In this document: one piece after another, positions 1 through 8,530 of the stretch
Position numbering within the stretch: position 1 is the first letter of the stretch
How the letters are laid out: every line of letters starts with the position of its first letter
Source of the DNA: Ectothiorhodospiraceae bacterium
Lineage (GTDB): Bacteria > Pseudomonadota > Gammaproteobacteria > Nitrococcales > Aquisalimonadaceae
Length of the DNA stretch: 52,033 nt
NCBI GenBank assembly: GCA_020831885.1
Contig: JAFIFU010000020.1
Span: 1-52,033, forward strand
Direction: 5' to 3'
The notes under the pieces: model-generated
Databases searched by the model: none
The model's input: only the letters and a program-made list of their open reading frames with translations
What the model was told of the DNA's origin: nothing
Made by a program: the position numbers and the translations under genes

Positions 1-128
1 GCGTCGGCCTGGCGGAGCACCCAGGCGGGGTGCCCCCACCCACGCCCGCCCGGATCCCACCCCCCGCTCTTCCCCTGCCCGCCCCCCCCCCCCGGGGCCG
101 CAGCACAGCCCTAAAAGGGAGCAGTGCC
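1..128. other. Low-complexity C-rich window start, no gene seen
   Basis: This stretch is dominated by C and includes an uninterrupted run of C at about 85-94. An open frame runs through it into the first gene, but its translation is mostly Pro and Ala and looks like composition rather than protein. The G homopolymer at the other end of the window suggests that both edges are contig edges with poor base quality. Confidence 0.5.
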
Positions 129-1022
129 ATGCCCTGGAGCCAGATTGCAGAGCGTATCGGCCAGGCCACCGGCCACCCGTTCCGTGGCATTGAGCGCACC
201 CCGGTGGCGGGAGGCAGTATCAATGCTGCCTATCGCCTCGGCGACGGCCGGCGGAATTACTTCGTCAAGCTCAATCGCCCCGATGCGCTGAGCCAGTTCC
301 AGGCGGAAAGCGATGGTTTGCGGGAACTGGCCGCAGCGGGAGCTATCCGTGTCCCGGCTGCGGTGGACTGCGGCCTGGCCGGCGAACGCGCTTTCCTGGT
401 GCTGGAATGGATAACGCTGCATGGACGCGGTGACTGGGCGGCGCTTGGGGAGGGCCTGGCTCACTTGCATGAATGTACGGCGCGGCGTCATGGCTGGCAT
501 CGGGACAACGCCATCGGCGCCACACCGCAGCCCAATCCGTGGACCGAGGACTGGGGGGAGTTCTTCGCCACGCAGCGGCTCGGCCATCAGCTCACGCTGG
601 CCGAAGCCAACGGCGCCGAACCGGCGCTGATCGATGCCGGGCGCCGGCTGCAGGAGGCGTTGCCGCTTCTGTTCCGGGATCACGCGCCCTCGCCCTCGCT
701 GCTGCACGGCGACCTCTGGACCGGCAATATCGCCTTCGATGACGGCCGGCGGCCGGTGCTTTACGACCCGGCTGTCCATTATGGCGATCGGGAATGCGAT
801 CTGGCCATGAGCGAGTTGTTCGGCCGGCTGCCGGAGGTGGTTTATCGGGCGTACCATGCCGTCTGGCCGCTGGATCCGGGCTATCCGACGCGACGGGAGC
901 TTTACCAGCTCTACCACGTGCTCAACCATTTCAATCTGTTTGGCGGTGGCTACGGTGGTCAGGCGGTGACACGGATCCGTCGCCTGCTCACCGAGCTGGG
1001 TTGCCAGCCCTGCGGCGGGTGA
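129..1022 (+). CDS. Fructosamine kinase family protein (ketosamine-3-kinase-like)
   Basis: 297 aa, the usual size for the bacterial fructosamine-3-kinase family. The family phosphorylates sugar adducts on protein amino groups so that they fall off, a cytoplasmic protein-deglycation role. The N-lobe has a Gly-rich loop near GGSIN and the nucleotide-binding Lys in FVKLN. The catalytic loop HGDLW-x-GN is at residues 193-200, followed by the metal-binding D-P-A segment where the family usually has DP(A/S). I start at 129 because AGGGAGCAG lies just upstream and the residues before it are Pro-rich noise. The gene is monocistronic and convergent with the mlaA gene across a 10-bp hairpin. The family assignment is firm; the physiological substrate is not known. 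Confidence 0.85.
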   Translation: MPWSQIAERIGQATGHPFRGIERTPVAGGSINAAYRLGDGRRNYFVKLNRPDALSQFQAESDGLRELAAAGAIRVPAAVDCGLAGERAFLVLEWITLHGRGDWAALGEGLAHLHECTARRHGWHRDNAIGATPQPNPWTEDWGEFFATQRLGHQLTLAEANGAEPALIDAGRRLQEALPLLFRDHAPSPSLLHGDLWTGNIAFDDGRRPVLYDPAVHYGDRECDLAMSELFGRLPEVVYRAYHAVWPLDPGYPTRRELYQLYHVLNHFNLFGGGYGGQAVTRIRRLLTELGCQPCGG

Positions 1023-1032
1023 AGCCACACCC

Positions 1033-1061
1033 CGGTGACCGCCACGCTGCCGCGGTCACCG
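1033..1061. terminator. Bidirectional hairpin between convergent genes
   Basis: A perfect 10-bp stem, CGGTGACCGC pairing with GCGGTCACCG around a 9-base loop, sits between the stop codons of the fructosamine kinase (+) and MlaA (-) genes. There is no clear T-tract, so termination may be weak or factor-assisted. Position and stem strength support a shared terminator. Confidence 0.6.
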
Positions 1062-1063
1062 TC

Positions 1064-1801
1064 CTACCAGTCGAAATCCTCGTCCAGATCATCGAACAGA
1101 TCCCGCTCCGGGACCTCGCCGTCGAAGATCAGGTTGTTCCGGTACTGGCGGTAGGCTGAGCGGGTGAAGACGTATTCGTCCAGCGCCGCCTCCGAACGGA
1201 AGCGGGCGGCCTGATCCAGATTCGCCCGCAGGTTGACCAGGTCCAGGGCGTACAGCGGCCCGATCAGGGCCCAGCCGCCCAGGTAGGTGACCACATTGGT
1301 GGCCATGCCGACGGGGTAGTCATGCACGTCCCGGGTTGTGCTTGGTCCCATCACGGGCAGCACCAGGTAGGTGCCCTCCGGCGTCCCCCAGACTGCCAGG
1401 GTCTGGCCGAAATCCTCGTTATGCTGCTCCAGCCCCAGCGGTGTGGCGACGTCGAACAGGCCTAGCAGGCCGATGGTGCTGTTCAGCAGGAAGCGGCCGC
1501 TGTCCCGTCCTGCCTGCCCCCATTTGCCCTGTAGGGCGCCGTTCACCACCGTGCCCGGGTAGCGGGCATTGTCGAAGAAATTCGTGACGCCGCGCCGGGC
1601 GAACCGGGGCGTGACGAACACGTAGGCGTCAGCGGCCGGTTTCGCGATGTAGCGATCCAGTTGTTCGTTGAACGCGTAGATGCGCCGGTTGACGTTTTCC
1701 AGCGGGTCATGCACCTGTTCATCCGGCATCGGTGGTGTTCCGGCGCAACCGCCCAGCAGCAGGGCGAGCAACAGGGCCGGGAGGCAGATGCATCGGTTCA
1801 T
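1064..1801 (-). CDS. mlaA: MlaA (VacJ) family outer-membrane lipoprotein
   Basis: 245 aa lipoprotein of the MlaA/VacJ family. In the Mla pathway MlaA sits in the outer membrane and removes misplaced phospholipids from the outer leaflet, handing them to periplasmic MlaC. The start at 1801 gives a type II signal peptide with lipobox L-G-G-C (Cys19). The mature N-terminus carries the family hallmark DPLENVNR followed by YAFNE, and the Gly/Pro-rich central region is as expected. The gene starts inside the stop of the upstream squalene/phytoene synthase (ATGA overlap, 1798-1801), so the two are probably translationally coupled. None of the inner-membrane MlaFEDB genes or mlaC is in this window. 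Family assignment is solid. Confidence 0.9.
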   Translation of the reverse strand: MNRCICLPALLLALLLGGCAGTPPMPDEQVHDPLENVNRRIYAFNEQLDRYIAKPAADAYVFVTPRFARRGVTNFFDNARYPGTVVNGALQGKWGQAGRDSGRFLLNSTIGLLGLFDVATPLGLEQHNEDFGQTLAVWGTPEGTYLVLPVMGPSTTRDVHDYPVGMATNVVTYLGGWALIGPLYALDLVNLRANLDQAARFRSEAALDEYVFTRSAYRQYRNNLIFDGEVPERDLFDDLDEDFDW

Positions 1802-2868
1802 GGAGCGCGTCCTTCCGAGGACAGACCTTGCAGTTGCTCGGCAGAGGGAAGGGGCAGGCCGCGGGATGCCAGGGCGAAGCCGGTTTCCAGCAGCCGGTCG
1901 CTGCCCACGCTCAGATTGCAGCCGAGGATGATGGTCCGTAGTCGCTGCCGACTGATCTTCACCTCGCTGGCGGAACGGAAGTCCGGCCGGCGGTGGATAT
2001 TCCGTAGTGTATAAAGGGCCATGCCCAACGCCCAACTGCAGAACCGCCGCATGCCCCGTTGCCGGGCCGGGATAGCCAGGGTGTAGGTCCGGGCCAGGCG
2101 TAGTTGATGGTGAGCCACCGCCACCAACTGACCGATGGCTGACCGGAAGGCATCATCCCGGCGCCAATGGCCATGTTCGTCCAGTGAGCAGCCGTTGGCA
2201 GCCAGCAGATCCCGTGGCAGCCAGCAGATCCCGCGTTCCCGGTCGTCGCGCACATCCTTCAGGATATTGGTCATCTGAAGGCCCTGACCGAAGCCGCGGG
2301 CCAGCGGTAGCAGTGCATCCCGCCGACGGGCGATATCGCGGTCCGCCAGGGCAAAGAGCTCCGTGAGCATCTCGCCCACCACGCCGGCCACCACATAGCA
2401 GTAATCACGGAAGTGCTCGCCGTCGGGCAGCCCCAGCGGGTTCTGCAGTCCTTCGAAACGGGCCATGCCCTGGCTCATGATCTTCAGGCAGCGATACAGG
2501 ATCCGGCGCTGCTCCGCGGGCAGGCTCTGGTAGACAGCCGCCAGCTCGGGAGCCCGGAGGATGAGTTCCTGTTCGGCGGCCAGGGAGATGGGCGCTTCCC
2601 GCAGCAACTGCCGGGCGAAATCACCCCCGGTCAGCCTGTTGTCCAGCATGTCCAGCAGGGCCTGGTAGTGGCGGGCCTTGTCGGCAGTTGACAGCCGGGT
2701 GCTGTCCTCGATGGTATCCGCCGTGCGGCAGAGCAGATAAGCGTTGGTGATCGCCGGCCGCAGCATGTCGGGAAGCTGCGGGATGGTGAGGGCGAAGGTT
2801 CGGGAGACCCCGGGTAACAGCGCCTCCTGCCGCGCTCGAGCGGCCATTTCCCGGCTGCTTGCGTTCAT
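1798..2868 (-). CDS. Squalene/phytoene synthase family protein
   Basis: 356 aa trans-isoprenyl diphosphate synthase of the head-to-head class, which condenses two C15 or C20 prenyl diphosphates. Both Asp-rich Mg-binding motifs are visible: DTIED in the first third and NILKDVRDD in the second half. The LPGVSRTFALTIPQLP-type N-terminus resembles farnesyl-diphosphate farnesyltransferase (squalene synthase) more than plant-type phytoene synthase. I chose ATG 2868. The frame stays open upstream to a GTG at 2982, but that extension is Gly/Arg-rich and not family-like. The gene is coupled to mlaA by an ATGA overlap. No squalene cyclase or carotenoid gene is nearby, so whether the product is squalene, a hopanoid precursor or a carotenoid precursor cannot be decided here. 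Confidence 0.82.
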   Translation of the reverse strand: MNASSREMAARARQEALLPGVSRTFALTIPQLPDMLRPAITNAYLLCRTADTIEDSTRLSTADKARHYQALLDMLDNRLTGGDFARQLLREAPISLAAEQELILRAPELAAVYQSLPAEQRRILYRCLKIMSQGMARFEGLQNPLGLPDGEHFRDYCYVVAGVVGEMLTELFALADRDIARRRDALLPLARGFGQGLQMTNILKDVRDDRERGICWLPRDLLAANGCSLDEHGHWRRDDAFRSAIGQLVAVAHHQLRLARTYTLAIPARQRGMRRFCSWALGMALYTLRNIHRRPDFRSASEVKISRQRLRTIILGCNLSVGSDRLLETGFALASRGLPLPSAEQLQGLSSEGRAP

Positions 2869-3008
2869 GGCCGGGCACCGTTCCCGGGCCCCCGTTCCTC
2901 CCGATGAAGGGCGACCTTCACCGCCGTCGCCGGCGGAGCCCATGCGCTGCAGTAACAGGTACTGGGGGAAATAGACATGCACGGTGACCTGGGTCCGATT
3001 CTGCCGGC

Positions 3009-3038
3009 AGTATACCGCCGCAGCCTATGGCCTGCCAT
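3009..3038 (-). promoter_or_regulatory. Candidate sigma-70 promoter for the synthase-mlaA pair
   Basis: On the minus strand ATGGCA (3033-3038) and TATACT (3009-3014) are separated by 18 bases, a plausible -35/-10 pair. The predicted start is about 3002, giving a leader of roughly 130 bases before ATG 2868. The -10 is good and the -35 is mediocre (4 of 6). Confidence 0.4.
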
Positions 3039-3046
3039 GCACCGGT

Positions 3047-4576
3047 TCAGTGGGGCGTGACGATGGCGTGTGGCTCCGCCGGCGCAGCCTGGCCGGTCCG
3101 GAGCCGGGAAATGTCATACGCCTGCACAGCGAGTTGCAGCGGTTCGCCGCCGGGTGTCCGGAGCAGCGTGCCGGCGATATGGCACCATACGATACGCCCG
3201 TTGCGGTGGAGGTAGCGTTTCTCCGCCGTGAAACGGTCTTTCCCGCCGCGCAGGGCCGTTCGGACCAGTGGCGGGGTGATGTGGATGTCCGCCGGATGGG
3301 TGATCTCCCGGAAATCCAGACCGGCCAGTTCACCCCCGCTGTAGCCCAGCATGTCGCAAAAGGCCTGATTGGCCCGCAGGCAGGCCCCGGTCCCGGGGTC
3401 AAACATGGCCATGCCCATGGCCGCATTGTCAAAAGCGTGCCGGAAAAGCCAGGCGTCCGCCCCCAGTTGCCGGCTGCGCTGCGCCTGTTCCTGGGCGCGT
3501 GCCGCGTCCTGCCGTGCCTGGGCGCGGGTTCGCCGCAGATCGTCCTGCAGCCGTTGGTTCTCATCCTCCAGCTGCTTCCGGGTTTCCCGCAGTTCCCCCA
3601 GCAGGTGTTCCCTTGCTGCGTACCGATGGCTGAGCGTACGGCGGGCACGGCTGTTGTTGTGTGCCAGAACAGTGAGCCCCAGCAGCAGACCGGCCAGGAC
3701 CGTCAGCGGCAGCCAGGTTGCCGCTGACCATGGCATGGGCAGCGGCCGGGCGGGCACCAGCCATGCGGACCAAGTCCGGTCGGCCACGTGGACTGTCTCA
3801 TGCAGGTGAGGCAGGTTTTTCAGTGAGTCGGTGGTGGGCGTCGCGCCGGCCGTGCCGCTCTGCCGGGGACTGCTGTACAAGGGCAGTTCACGGCCGTTGC
3901 CGGGGCGGGTTTCGAACAGATGCAGACTGGCGTCGGCGGGATCGGTGAGGGCATGCGCCAGGGCGTCGAATCGCAGCGCAATAACAACCACGCCCCGGAG
4001 TATGCCGCTGCCGTCGAAGGCCGGCTGGAACAGGAGCTGTCCGGTGCTTACGCCGTTGGAAGCCGGGAGCAGCACCGGACCGTCCACGGTTGTCAGGCCC
4101 TCACTGGCGATGGCGTGTTGCAGGACGTTGGCGTGGGTATCGATCAGGAGCGCCTGGGCGGCGCGCTGGTCCAGCGGATCGCTGCGGGTGCGAAGTTGAC
4201 TCAACCGGAACGGGCTGACGCTCCGCTCCGGCTCGGGTTCGATCCAGGCGACCAGTTCCAGGTGAGGGTCGCGGGCCTGGTACTCGGATGCCAGCACATC
4301 GAACAGCCTGGCATCACTGCTTCCCGTCGCACCCATGATCCGGCCCAGTCGCCGGGCGAGGGCCGTACTGTCCTCCAGCGCGTCCACCACAGCCTGGAAG
4401 GCCGTCTGCTGCTGGCCGAGAAAGTGATGCTGGTTGCTCCAACGGGCCTGCTGCCAGAGCGCGACTGCCAGCAGGAGGCAGCACACGGCCGCGGCCGACC
4501 CCAACAACAGCGTCATCCGGCTGCCGTTCCCGGTCCATCCACGTGATCCTGCCTGGGAAAGAAGGTCCTTTTCCAT
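3047..4576 (-). CDS. Membrane CHASE-like/PAS sensor protein without a recognisable output domain
   Basis: 509 aa. TM1 is at about residues 21-41. A periplasmic region of about 240 residues resembles CHASE sensor modules (conserved FQAVVDALEDS and ELVAWIEP-type segments). TM2 is at about 286-306, followed by a charged coiled coil at about 325-372 and one PAS/PAC unit at about 375-490 (NAAMGMAMFDPGTG, then NGRIVWCHI). The protein ends about 20 residues after the PAC motif. No GGDEF, EAL, histidine kinase or methyl-accepting signature is visible. The start at 4576 is preceded by AGGAAG at good spacing; the frame could begin 8 codons earlier. It probably senses an external ligand and signals by protein-protein contact, or it is the sensor half of a split receptor. 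The ligand is unknown. Confidence 0.7.
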   Translation of the reverse strand: MEKDLLSQAGSRGWTGNGSRMTLLLGSAAAVCCLLLAVALWQQARWSNQHHFLGQQQTAFQAVVDALEDSTALARRLGRIMGATGSSDARLFDVLASEYQARDPHLELVAWIEPEPERSVSPFRLSQLRTRSDPLDQRAAQALLIDTHANVLQHAIASEGLTTVDGPVLLPASNGVSTGQLLFQPAFDGSGILRGVVVIALRFDALAHALTDPADASLHLFETRPGNGRELPLYSSPRQSGTAGATPTTDSLKNLPHLHETVHVADRTWSAWLVPARPLPMPWSAATWLPLTVLAGLLLGLTVLAHNNSRARRTLSHRYAAREHLLGELRETRKQLEDENQRLQDDLRRTRAQARQDAARAQEQAQRSRQLGADAWLFRHAFDNAAMGMAMFDPGTGACLRANQAFCDMLGYSGGELAGLDFREITHPADIHITPPLVRTALRGGKDRFTAEKRYLHRNGRIVWCHIAGTLLRTPGGEPLQLAVQAYDISRLRTGQAAPAEPHAIVTPH

Positions 4577-4627
4577 GTTGCTCTTCCTGCCTGAAGCCAA
4601 CCTTGACTGTGCTGGCGCCCCCGGATG

Positions 4628-5680
4628 CTAGGCGGAGCTGGATGTGGGGTTCAGGGACACCGGTGCATCCACCGCCCGCTCGAAGGAATCATAGTATAGC
4701 TGGTCCCCGGGCAGACCGTGTCTGGCGAAATCCCGCCGTGCGGCGTGGACCATTCCCGGCGGGCCGGCCATGTAGACGTCGAAGGGGTCGAGGCTGGAGA
4801 AGTCCCGGAGAACCCGGTTATGCACCAGATCCACATGTCCTTCCCAGTTGTCTTCCGGCAGCGGTTCCGACAGGCATGGGGTGTAATGGAAATGCCGGTG
4901 TTCCGCCTCCCATTGGCGGGGTAGCGCGTCCATGTACAGATCGCGCAGGCTGCGCACACCCCAGTAGAAGTGGATAGGGCGATCCAGTCCGATGTAAAAC
5001 GCGTGCTCCAGCATGCTCTTGATGGGTGCGAAGCCGGTGCCGCCCGCCATCAGGATGATGGGTCGCGGGGATTCCTCTCGCAGGAAGAAATTTCCCAGCG
5101 GCCCCTCCAGGCGCAACAGCGCCTTCTCTTTCATGTCGCCAAACACCTTGCCGGAGAAGGCCCCGTCCGCCACGTGGCGGACATGGATCTGCAAGACATC
5201 GTCCTCGTGGGGCGGGTTGGCCAGTGAATAGCTGCGCTTGCGGCCGTCCCGAAGCAGGATGTCCACATACTGACCGGACAGGAACTGCAGCCGTTCCGTT
5301 TCCGGCAGCTTCAGATCCAGTTGCATCACGTCGTGCGCCAGGCGCTTCATGCCCACCACACGGCAGGGCAGCTTGCGCGGCTCGATATCACTGCCGTCGC
5401 GCACCTCGCGGACTTCGATGCTCAGGTCGGTCTCCGGGCGCGCCAGGCAGAACAAGGCCTGACCGACCGCCGCCTCCTTCGGGTCAAGCCCGGGGGGCAA
5501 CTCGTTGGCCGGATAACTGACCTCGCCTTCCACCACTTTTCCCATGCAGGTGGCACAGGTTCCGCCGCGGCAGCTGTACGGAATGACCAGTCCGTGCCGC
5601 AGCGCTGCCTCCAGGACGGATTCGTCGGCTTCGGCGGTGAAGCTGTGGCCCGAGGATTCGATGGTGATCCGGTAGCTCAT
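4628..5680 (-). CDS. 2Fe-2S/FAD oxidoreductase (CDP-6-deoxy-3,4-glucoseen reductase type)
   Basis: 350 aa. The N-terminal plant-type ferredoxin domain (1-90) has cluster ligands Cys37, Cys42, Cys45 and Cys78. A ferredoxin-NAD(P) reductase module follows, with the FAD motif RSYSLAN and the nicotinamide motif GGTGFAPIKSML. This layout passes electrons from NAD(P)H through FAD to the 2Fe-2S cluster and on to a partner oxygenase or dehydratase. Proteobacterial homologues beside ubiD are commonly annotated as CDP-6-deoxy-delta-3,4-glucoseen reductase by similarity to AscD, but no dideoxysugar genes are nearby. A general reductase role, possibly linked to ubiquinone synthesis or flavin chemistry, is equally likely. 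It lies 64 bases downstream of ubiD on the same strand. Confidence 0.8.
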   Translation of the reverse strand: MSYRITIESSGHSFTAEADESVLEAALRHGLVIPYSCRGGTCATCMGKVVEGEVSYPANELPPGLDPKEAAVGQALFCLARPETDLSIEVREVRDGSDIEPRKLPCRVVGMKRLAHDVMQLDLKLPETERLQFLSGQYVDILLRDGRKRSYSLANPPHEDDVLQIHVRHVADGAFSGKVFGDMKEKALLRLEGPLGNFFLREESPRPIILMAGGTGFAPIKSMLEHAFYIGLDRPIHFYWGVRSLRDLYMDALPRQWEAEHRHFHYTPCLSEPLPEDNWEGHVDLVHNRVLRDFSSLDPFDVYMAGPPGMVHAARRDFARHGLPGDQLYYDSFERAVDAPVSLNPTSSSA

Positions 5681-5718
5681 ACTGACAATGACAGCCTGTG
5701 AGGAAAGTTGTTTCCGAT

Positions 5719-5738
5719 CCGGGATAGCTGATTCCCGG
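5719..5738 (-). terminator. Weak hairpin after ubiD
   Basis: CCGGGA pairs with TCCCGG around an 8-base loop, starting 7 bases past the ubiD stop. There is no strong T-tract, so this may only attenuate read-through into the downstream reductase gene. Confidence 0.35.
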
Positions 5739-5744
5739 CCCCGT

Positions 5745-7211
5745 TCAGTCGATGCCCAATTCGCCCCAGCGCTCGTCCACCCGACGGCGGATGTCGTCGG
5801 ACATGGTGATGGGCCTCCCCCATTCCCGACTGGTTTCCCCCGCCCACTTGTTGGTGGCGTCGAAGCCGATTTTTGAACCCAGCCCGGAGACCGGCGAGGC
5901 GAAATCCAGGTAGTCGATGGGTGTGTTGTCGATCATCACCGTGTCGCGCTGCGGGTCCATGCGGGTGGTCATGGCCCAGATCACATCCTTCCAGTCCCGG
6001 GCGTTCACGTCCTCGTCGGTGACGATGATGAACTTGGTGTACATGAACTGGCGCAGGAACGACCACACGCCCAGCATCACACGTTTGGCGTGCCCCGGGT
6101 ACTGCTTCCTCATGGTCACCACTGCCATGCGGTAGGAACAGCCTTCCGGCGGCAGGTAGAAGTCCACGATCTCCGGGAACTGCTTCTGCAGGATGGGCAC
6201 GAACACCTCGTTCAGCGCCACCCCCAGGATGGCCGGCTCGTCCGGCGGACGCCCGGTATAGGTGCTGTGGTAGATGGGTCGGTGGCGTTGGGTGATCCGG
6301 TCGATGGTGAACACCGGGAATCGGTCCACCTCGTTGTAATAGCCCGTGTGGTCACCGAATGGGCCTTCCGGCGCCATGTCATCCGGGTGGATATGACCCT
6401 CCAGCACGATCTCGGCGCTGGCGGGCACCTGCAGGTCCGACCCGATGCATTTCACCAGTTCCGTCTTGCTGCCGCGCAGCAGGCCGGCGAAGGCGTATTC
6501 CGACAGGCTGTCCGGCACCGGGGTGACCGCACCCAGGATAGTGGCCGGGTCGGCGCCCAGCGCCACGGCCACCGGGAACGGCTCGCCCGGGTGCGCCAGC
6601 TGCCACTCGCGGAAGTCCAGGGCACCGCCCCGGTGAGCGAGCCAGCGCATGATCACGCGGTTCCTGCCGATCACCTGCTGGCGGTAGATGCCCAGGTTCT
6701 GCCGCTCCTTGTGCGGGCCGCGGGTCACCACCAGCGCCCAGGTGATCAGCGGCCCGGCATCGCCGGGCCAGCAGGTCTGCACCGGGATGCGGGAGAGGTC
6801 CACGGCGTCACCCTCGAACACCTCTTCCTGACAGGGCGCGCTGCGCACTTTTTTCGGCGCCATGTTCAGCACCTGACGGAACACCGGTAGCTGATCCCAG
6901 GCGTCCCGGAAGCCCTTGGGCGGCTCCGGCTGCCGGAGGAAGGCCAGCAGTCTGCCGATCTCGCGCAGGGCCTCGGTGCTTTCCGCGCCCATGCCCAGCG
7001 CAACACGGCGCGGCGTGCCGAACAGGTTGCCAAGCACAGGCATGTCGTGGCCCACCGGTTTCTCGAACAGCAGGGCGGGGCCTTCGCGACGCAATGTGCG
7101 GTCGCAGATTTCGGTCATCTCCAGCTTCGGGTCCACCGGAGCGGTCACGCGCTTCAACTCGCCCTGCGCCTCCAGGCCGGCGATGAAATCCCTGAGGTCG
7201 GCGTACTTCAT
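5745..7211 (-). CDS. ubiD: UbiD, 3-octaprenyl-4-hydroxybenzoate decarboxylase
   Basis: 488 aa, the standard UbiD length. UbiD decarboxylates the polyprenyl-hydroxybenzoate intermediate of ubiquinone synthesis using the prenylated flavin made by UbiX, in the cytoplasm at the membrane. The N-terminus [10 protein letters not shown], the segment [13 protein letters not shown] in the cofactor-binding region, the EFPYNE-equivalent region and the [10 protein letters not shown] loop are all family-typical. The start at 7211 overlaps the xthA stop as ATGA, so the gene is translationally coupled to xthA. ubiX is not in the window. Identification is secure. Confidence 0.95.
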   Translation of the reverse strand: MKYADLRDFIAGLEAQGELKRVTAPVDPKLEMTEICDRTLRREGPALLFEKPVGHDMPVLGNLFGTPRRVALGMGAESTEALREIGRLLAFLRQPEPPKGFRDAWDQLPVFRQVLNMAPKKVRSAPCQEEVFEGDAVDLSRIPVQTCWPGDAGPLITWALVVTRGPHKERQNLGIYRQQVIGRNRVIMRWLAHRGGALDFREWQLAHPGEPFPVAVALGADPATILGAVTPVPDSLSEYAFAGLLRGSKTELVKCIGSDLQVPASAEIVLEGHIHPDDMAPEGPFGDHTGYYNEVDRFPVFTIDRITQRHRPIYHSTYTGRPPDEPAILGVALNEVFVPILQKQFPEIVDFYLPPEGCSYRMAVVTMRKQYPGHAKRVMLGVWSFLRQFMYTKFIIVTDEDVNARDWKDVIWAMTTRMDPQRDTVMIDNTPIDYLDFASPVSGLGSKIGFDATNKWAGETSREWGRPITMSDDIRRRVDERWGELGID

Positions 7212-7975
7212 AGGCTGAACTCCGCCACCACCGGGGCATGGTCGGATGGACGTTCCCAGCGGCGCGGCGCCACGTCCACCCAACTGGCAGTGCAGGCGCG
7301 GCGCATGGCCTCATTGGCCAGAATGAGATCGATGCGCAGGCCGCGGTTACGGCGGAAGTTGTTCATCCGGTAATCCCACCAGGAGAACACCTTCTCTTCC
7401 TGTGGGAACAGGCGGAAGGTGTCCACCAGACCGAGATCCAGCAGCTTTCCCAGGGCCTGATGCTCAGGTTCACTGAATAACACCTTGCCGCGCCATTCCT
7501 CCGGATCGTGCACGTCGGCATCCTCCGGCGCGATGTTGAAATCGCCCACCACCACCAGCTGTTGGTTCCGTCGCAGCTCGTCCCGGATCCAGGTGTGCAG
7601 GCGCTCCAGCCAGTCCAGCTTGTAGGCAAACTTCTCGGAACCGACTTCCTGTCCGTTGGGCACGTACAGGTTGATGAAGCGGATGCCGGATACCGTCACC
7701 GCCAGCACGCGTCGCTGGGGGTCATCCAGGCCGGGAATGTCGGTCACCGGCTCGGTCATGGGGGCTCGGGCCAGCACGGCAACGCCGTTGTAGGTGGGCT
7801 GTCCGGCGTACATCACCTGGTAGCCGGCGTCCTCCAGTGCGGCGACCGGGAATTTGTCGTCAGTCAGCTTGGTTTCCTGCAGACCCAGAATGTCGGGTTG
7901 GACGCTGCTCAGCCAGTCCAGCACCTGGGGCAGGCGCACCTTCAGCGAGTTGACGTTCCAGGAAGCGAGTTTCAT
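7208..7975 (-). CDS. xthA: Exodeoxyribonuclease III (AP endonuclease)
   Basis: 255 aa. Exonuclease III cuts DNA 5' of abasic sites and degrades 3' ends during base-excision repair. The N-terminus [16 protein letters not shown], the metal-binding Glu in [14 protein letters not shown], and the catalytic SDHAPV at the C-terminus are all present, so the enzyme should be active. The start at 7975 matches the family N-terminus exactly; sequence upstream is out of family. It is the upstream partner of ubiD through a 4-base overlap, a pairing with no obvious functional link beyond co-expression. Confidence 0.95.
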   Translation of the reverse strand: MKLASWNVNSLKVRLPQVLDWLSSVQPDILGLQETKLTDDKFPVAALEDAGYQVMYAGQPTYNGVAVLARAPMTEPVTDIPGLDDPQRRVLAVTVSGIRFINLYVPNGQEVGSEKFAYKLDWLERLHTWIRDELRRNQQLVVVGDFNIAPEDADVHDPEEWRGKVLFSEPEHQALGKLLDLGLVDTFRLFPQEEKVFSWWDYRMNNFRRNRGLRIDLILANEAMRRACTASWVDVAPRRWERPSDHAPVVAEFSL

Positions 7976-8042
7976 GGGCGATCCATCGTACCGGTGGGTC
8001 AGTGCCGGGACCACTGCGACCCCGGCCGTGCATGCCCGGGGC

Positions 8043-8468
8043 TCAGTCCAGGGCGGCCCGGATCTGCTCCGCCAGGGATTTCAGCTCCTGCGGGTCCGCC
8101 ATCTCCTTCCCGTGGCTGCGCCGTGGTTGGCCTTCCCAGCGCGGTGTCACGTGGATGTGATAATGGAATACCGTCTGGCCGGCGGCAGCACCATTGAACT
8201 GGGTGACCGTCGCACCGTCCGGTTTCAGCGCCTTGCGCTGGGCCCGTGCCAGCCGCTGGGCCTCTCTGGCGCAGTTGGCGAGCAGTTCCGGCGGAATCTC
8301 GAAAACATCGGGGTAATGGGGCTTGGGGATCACCAGGGCGTGCCCCTTGGAGGACGGGAAGGCATCCATGATGGCCATCACCTCCTCGGTTTCGAAGACA
8401 ATGGCGGCGGGAATGTCACCGTCGCGGATCTTGCAGAAAACGCAGTCCGGGTCACTGGGGCTCGTCAT
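8043..8468 (-). CDS. HIT family nucleotide hydrolase/transferase
   Basis: 141 aa histidine-triad protein. The triad H-Y-H-I-H-V with His102, His104 and His106 is intact, as is the N-terminal CVFCKI...IPA signature. HIT proteins of this type hydrolyse nucleoside phosphoramidates or dinucleoside polyphosphates. Cys9 and Cys12 form the CxxC pair seen in members that may bind zinc. The start at 8468 has AAGGAG at ideal spacing. It lies 62 bases downstream of the oligopeptidase A gene, with a strong hairpin between them. Confidence 0.9.
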   Translation of the reverse strand: MTSPSDPDCVFCKIRDGDIPAAIVFETEEVMAIMDAFPSSKGHALVIPKPHYPDVFEIPPELLANCAREAQRLARAQRKALKPDGATVTQFNGAAAGQTVFHYHIHVTPRWEGQPRRSHGKEMADPQELKSLAEQIRAALD

Positions 8469-8494
8469 GCCATGCTCCTTCTCATTGTTCGCGC

Positions 8495-8521
8495 GTGCCG
8501 GACCGCCCACCGGTCCGGCAC
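8495..8521 (-). terminator. Strong hairpin between the oligopeptidase and HIT genes
   Basis: A perfect 10-bp stem, GTGCCGGACC with GGTCCGGCAC, closes a 7-base loop 9 bases past the oligopeptidase stop. No T-run follows on the minus strand. It could terminate, or it could protect the 3' end of the longer message while the HIT gene is still read. Confidence 0.55.
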
Positions 8522-8530
8522 CGGTTACCC

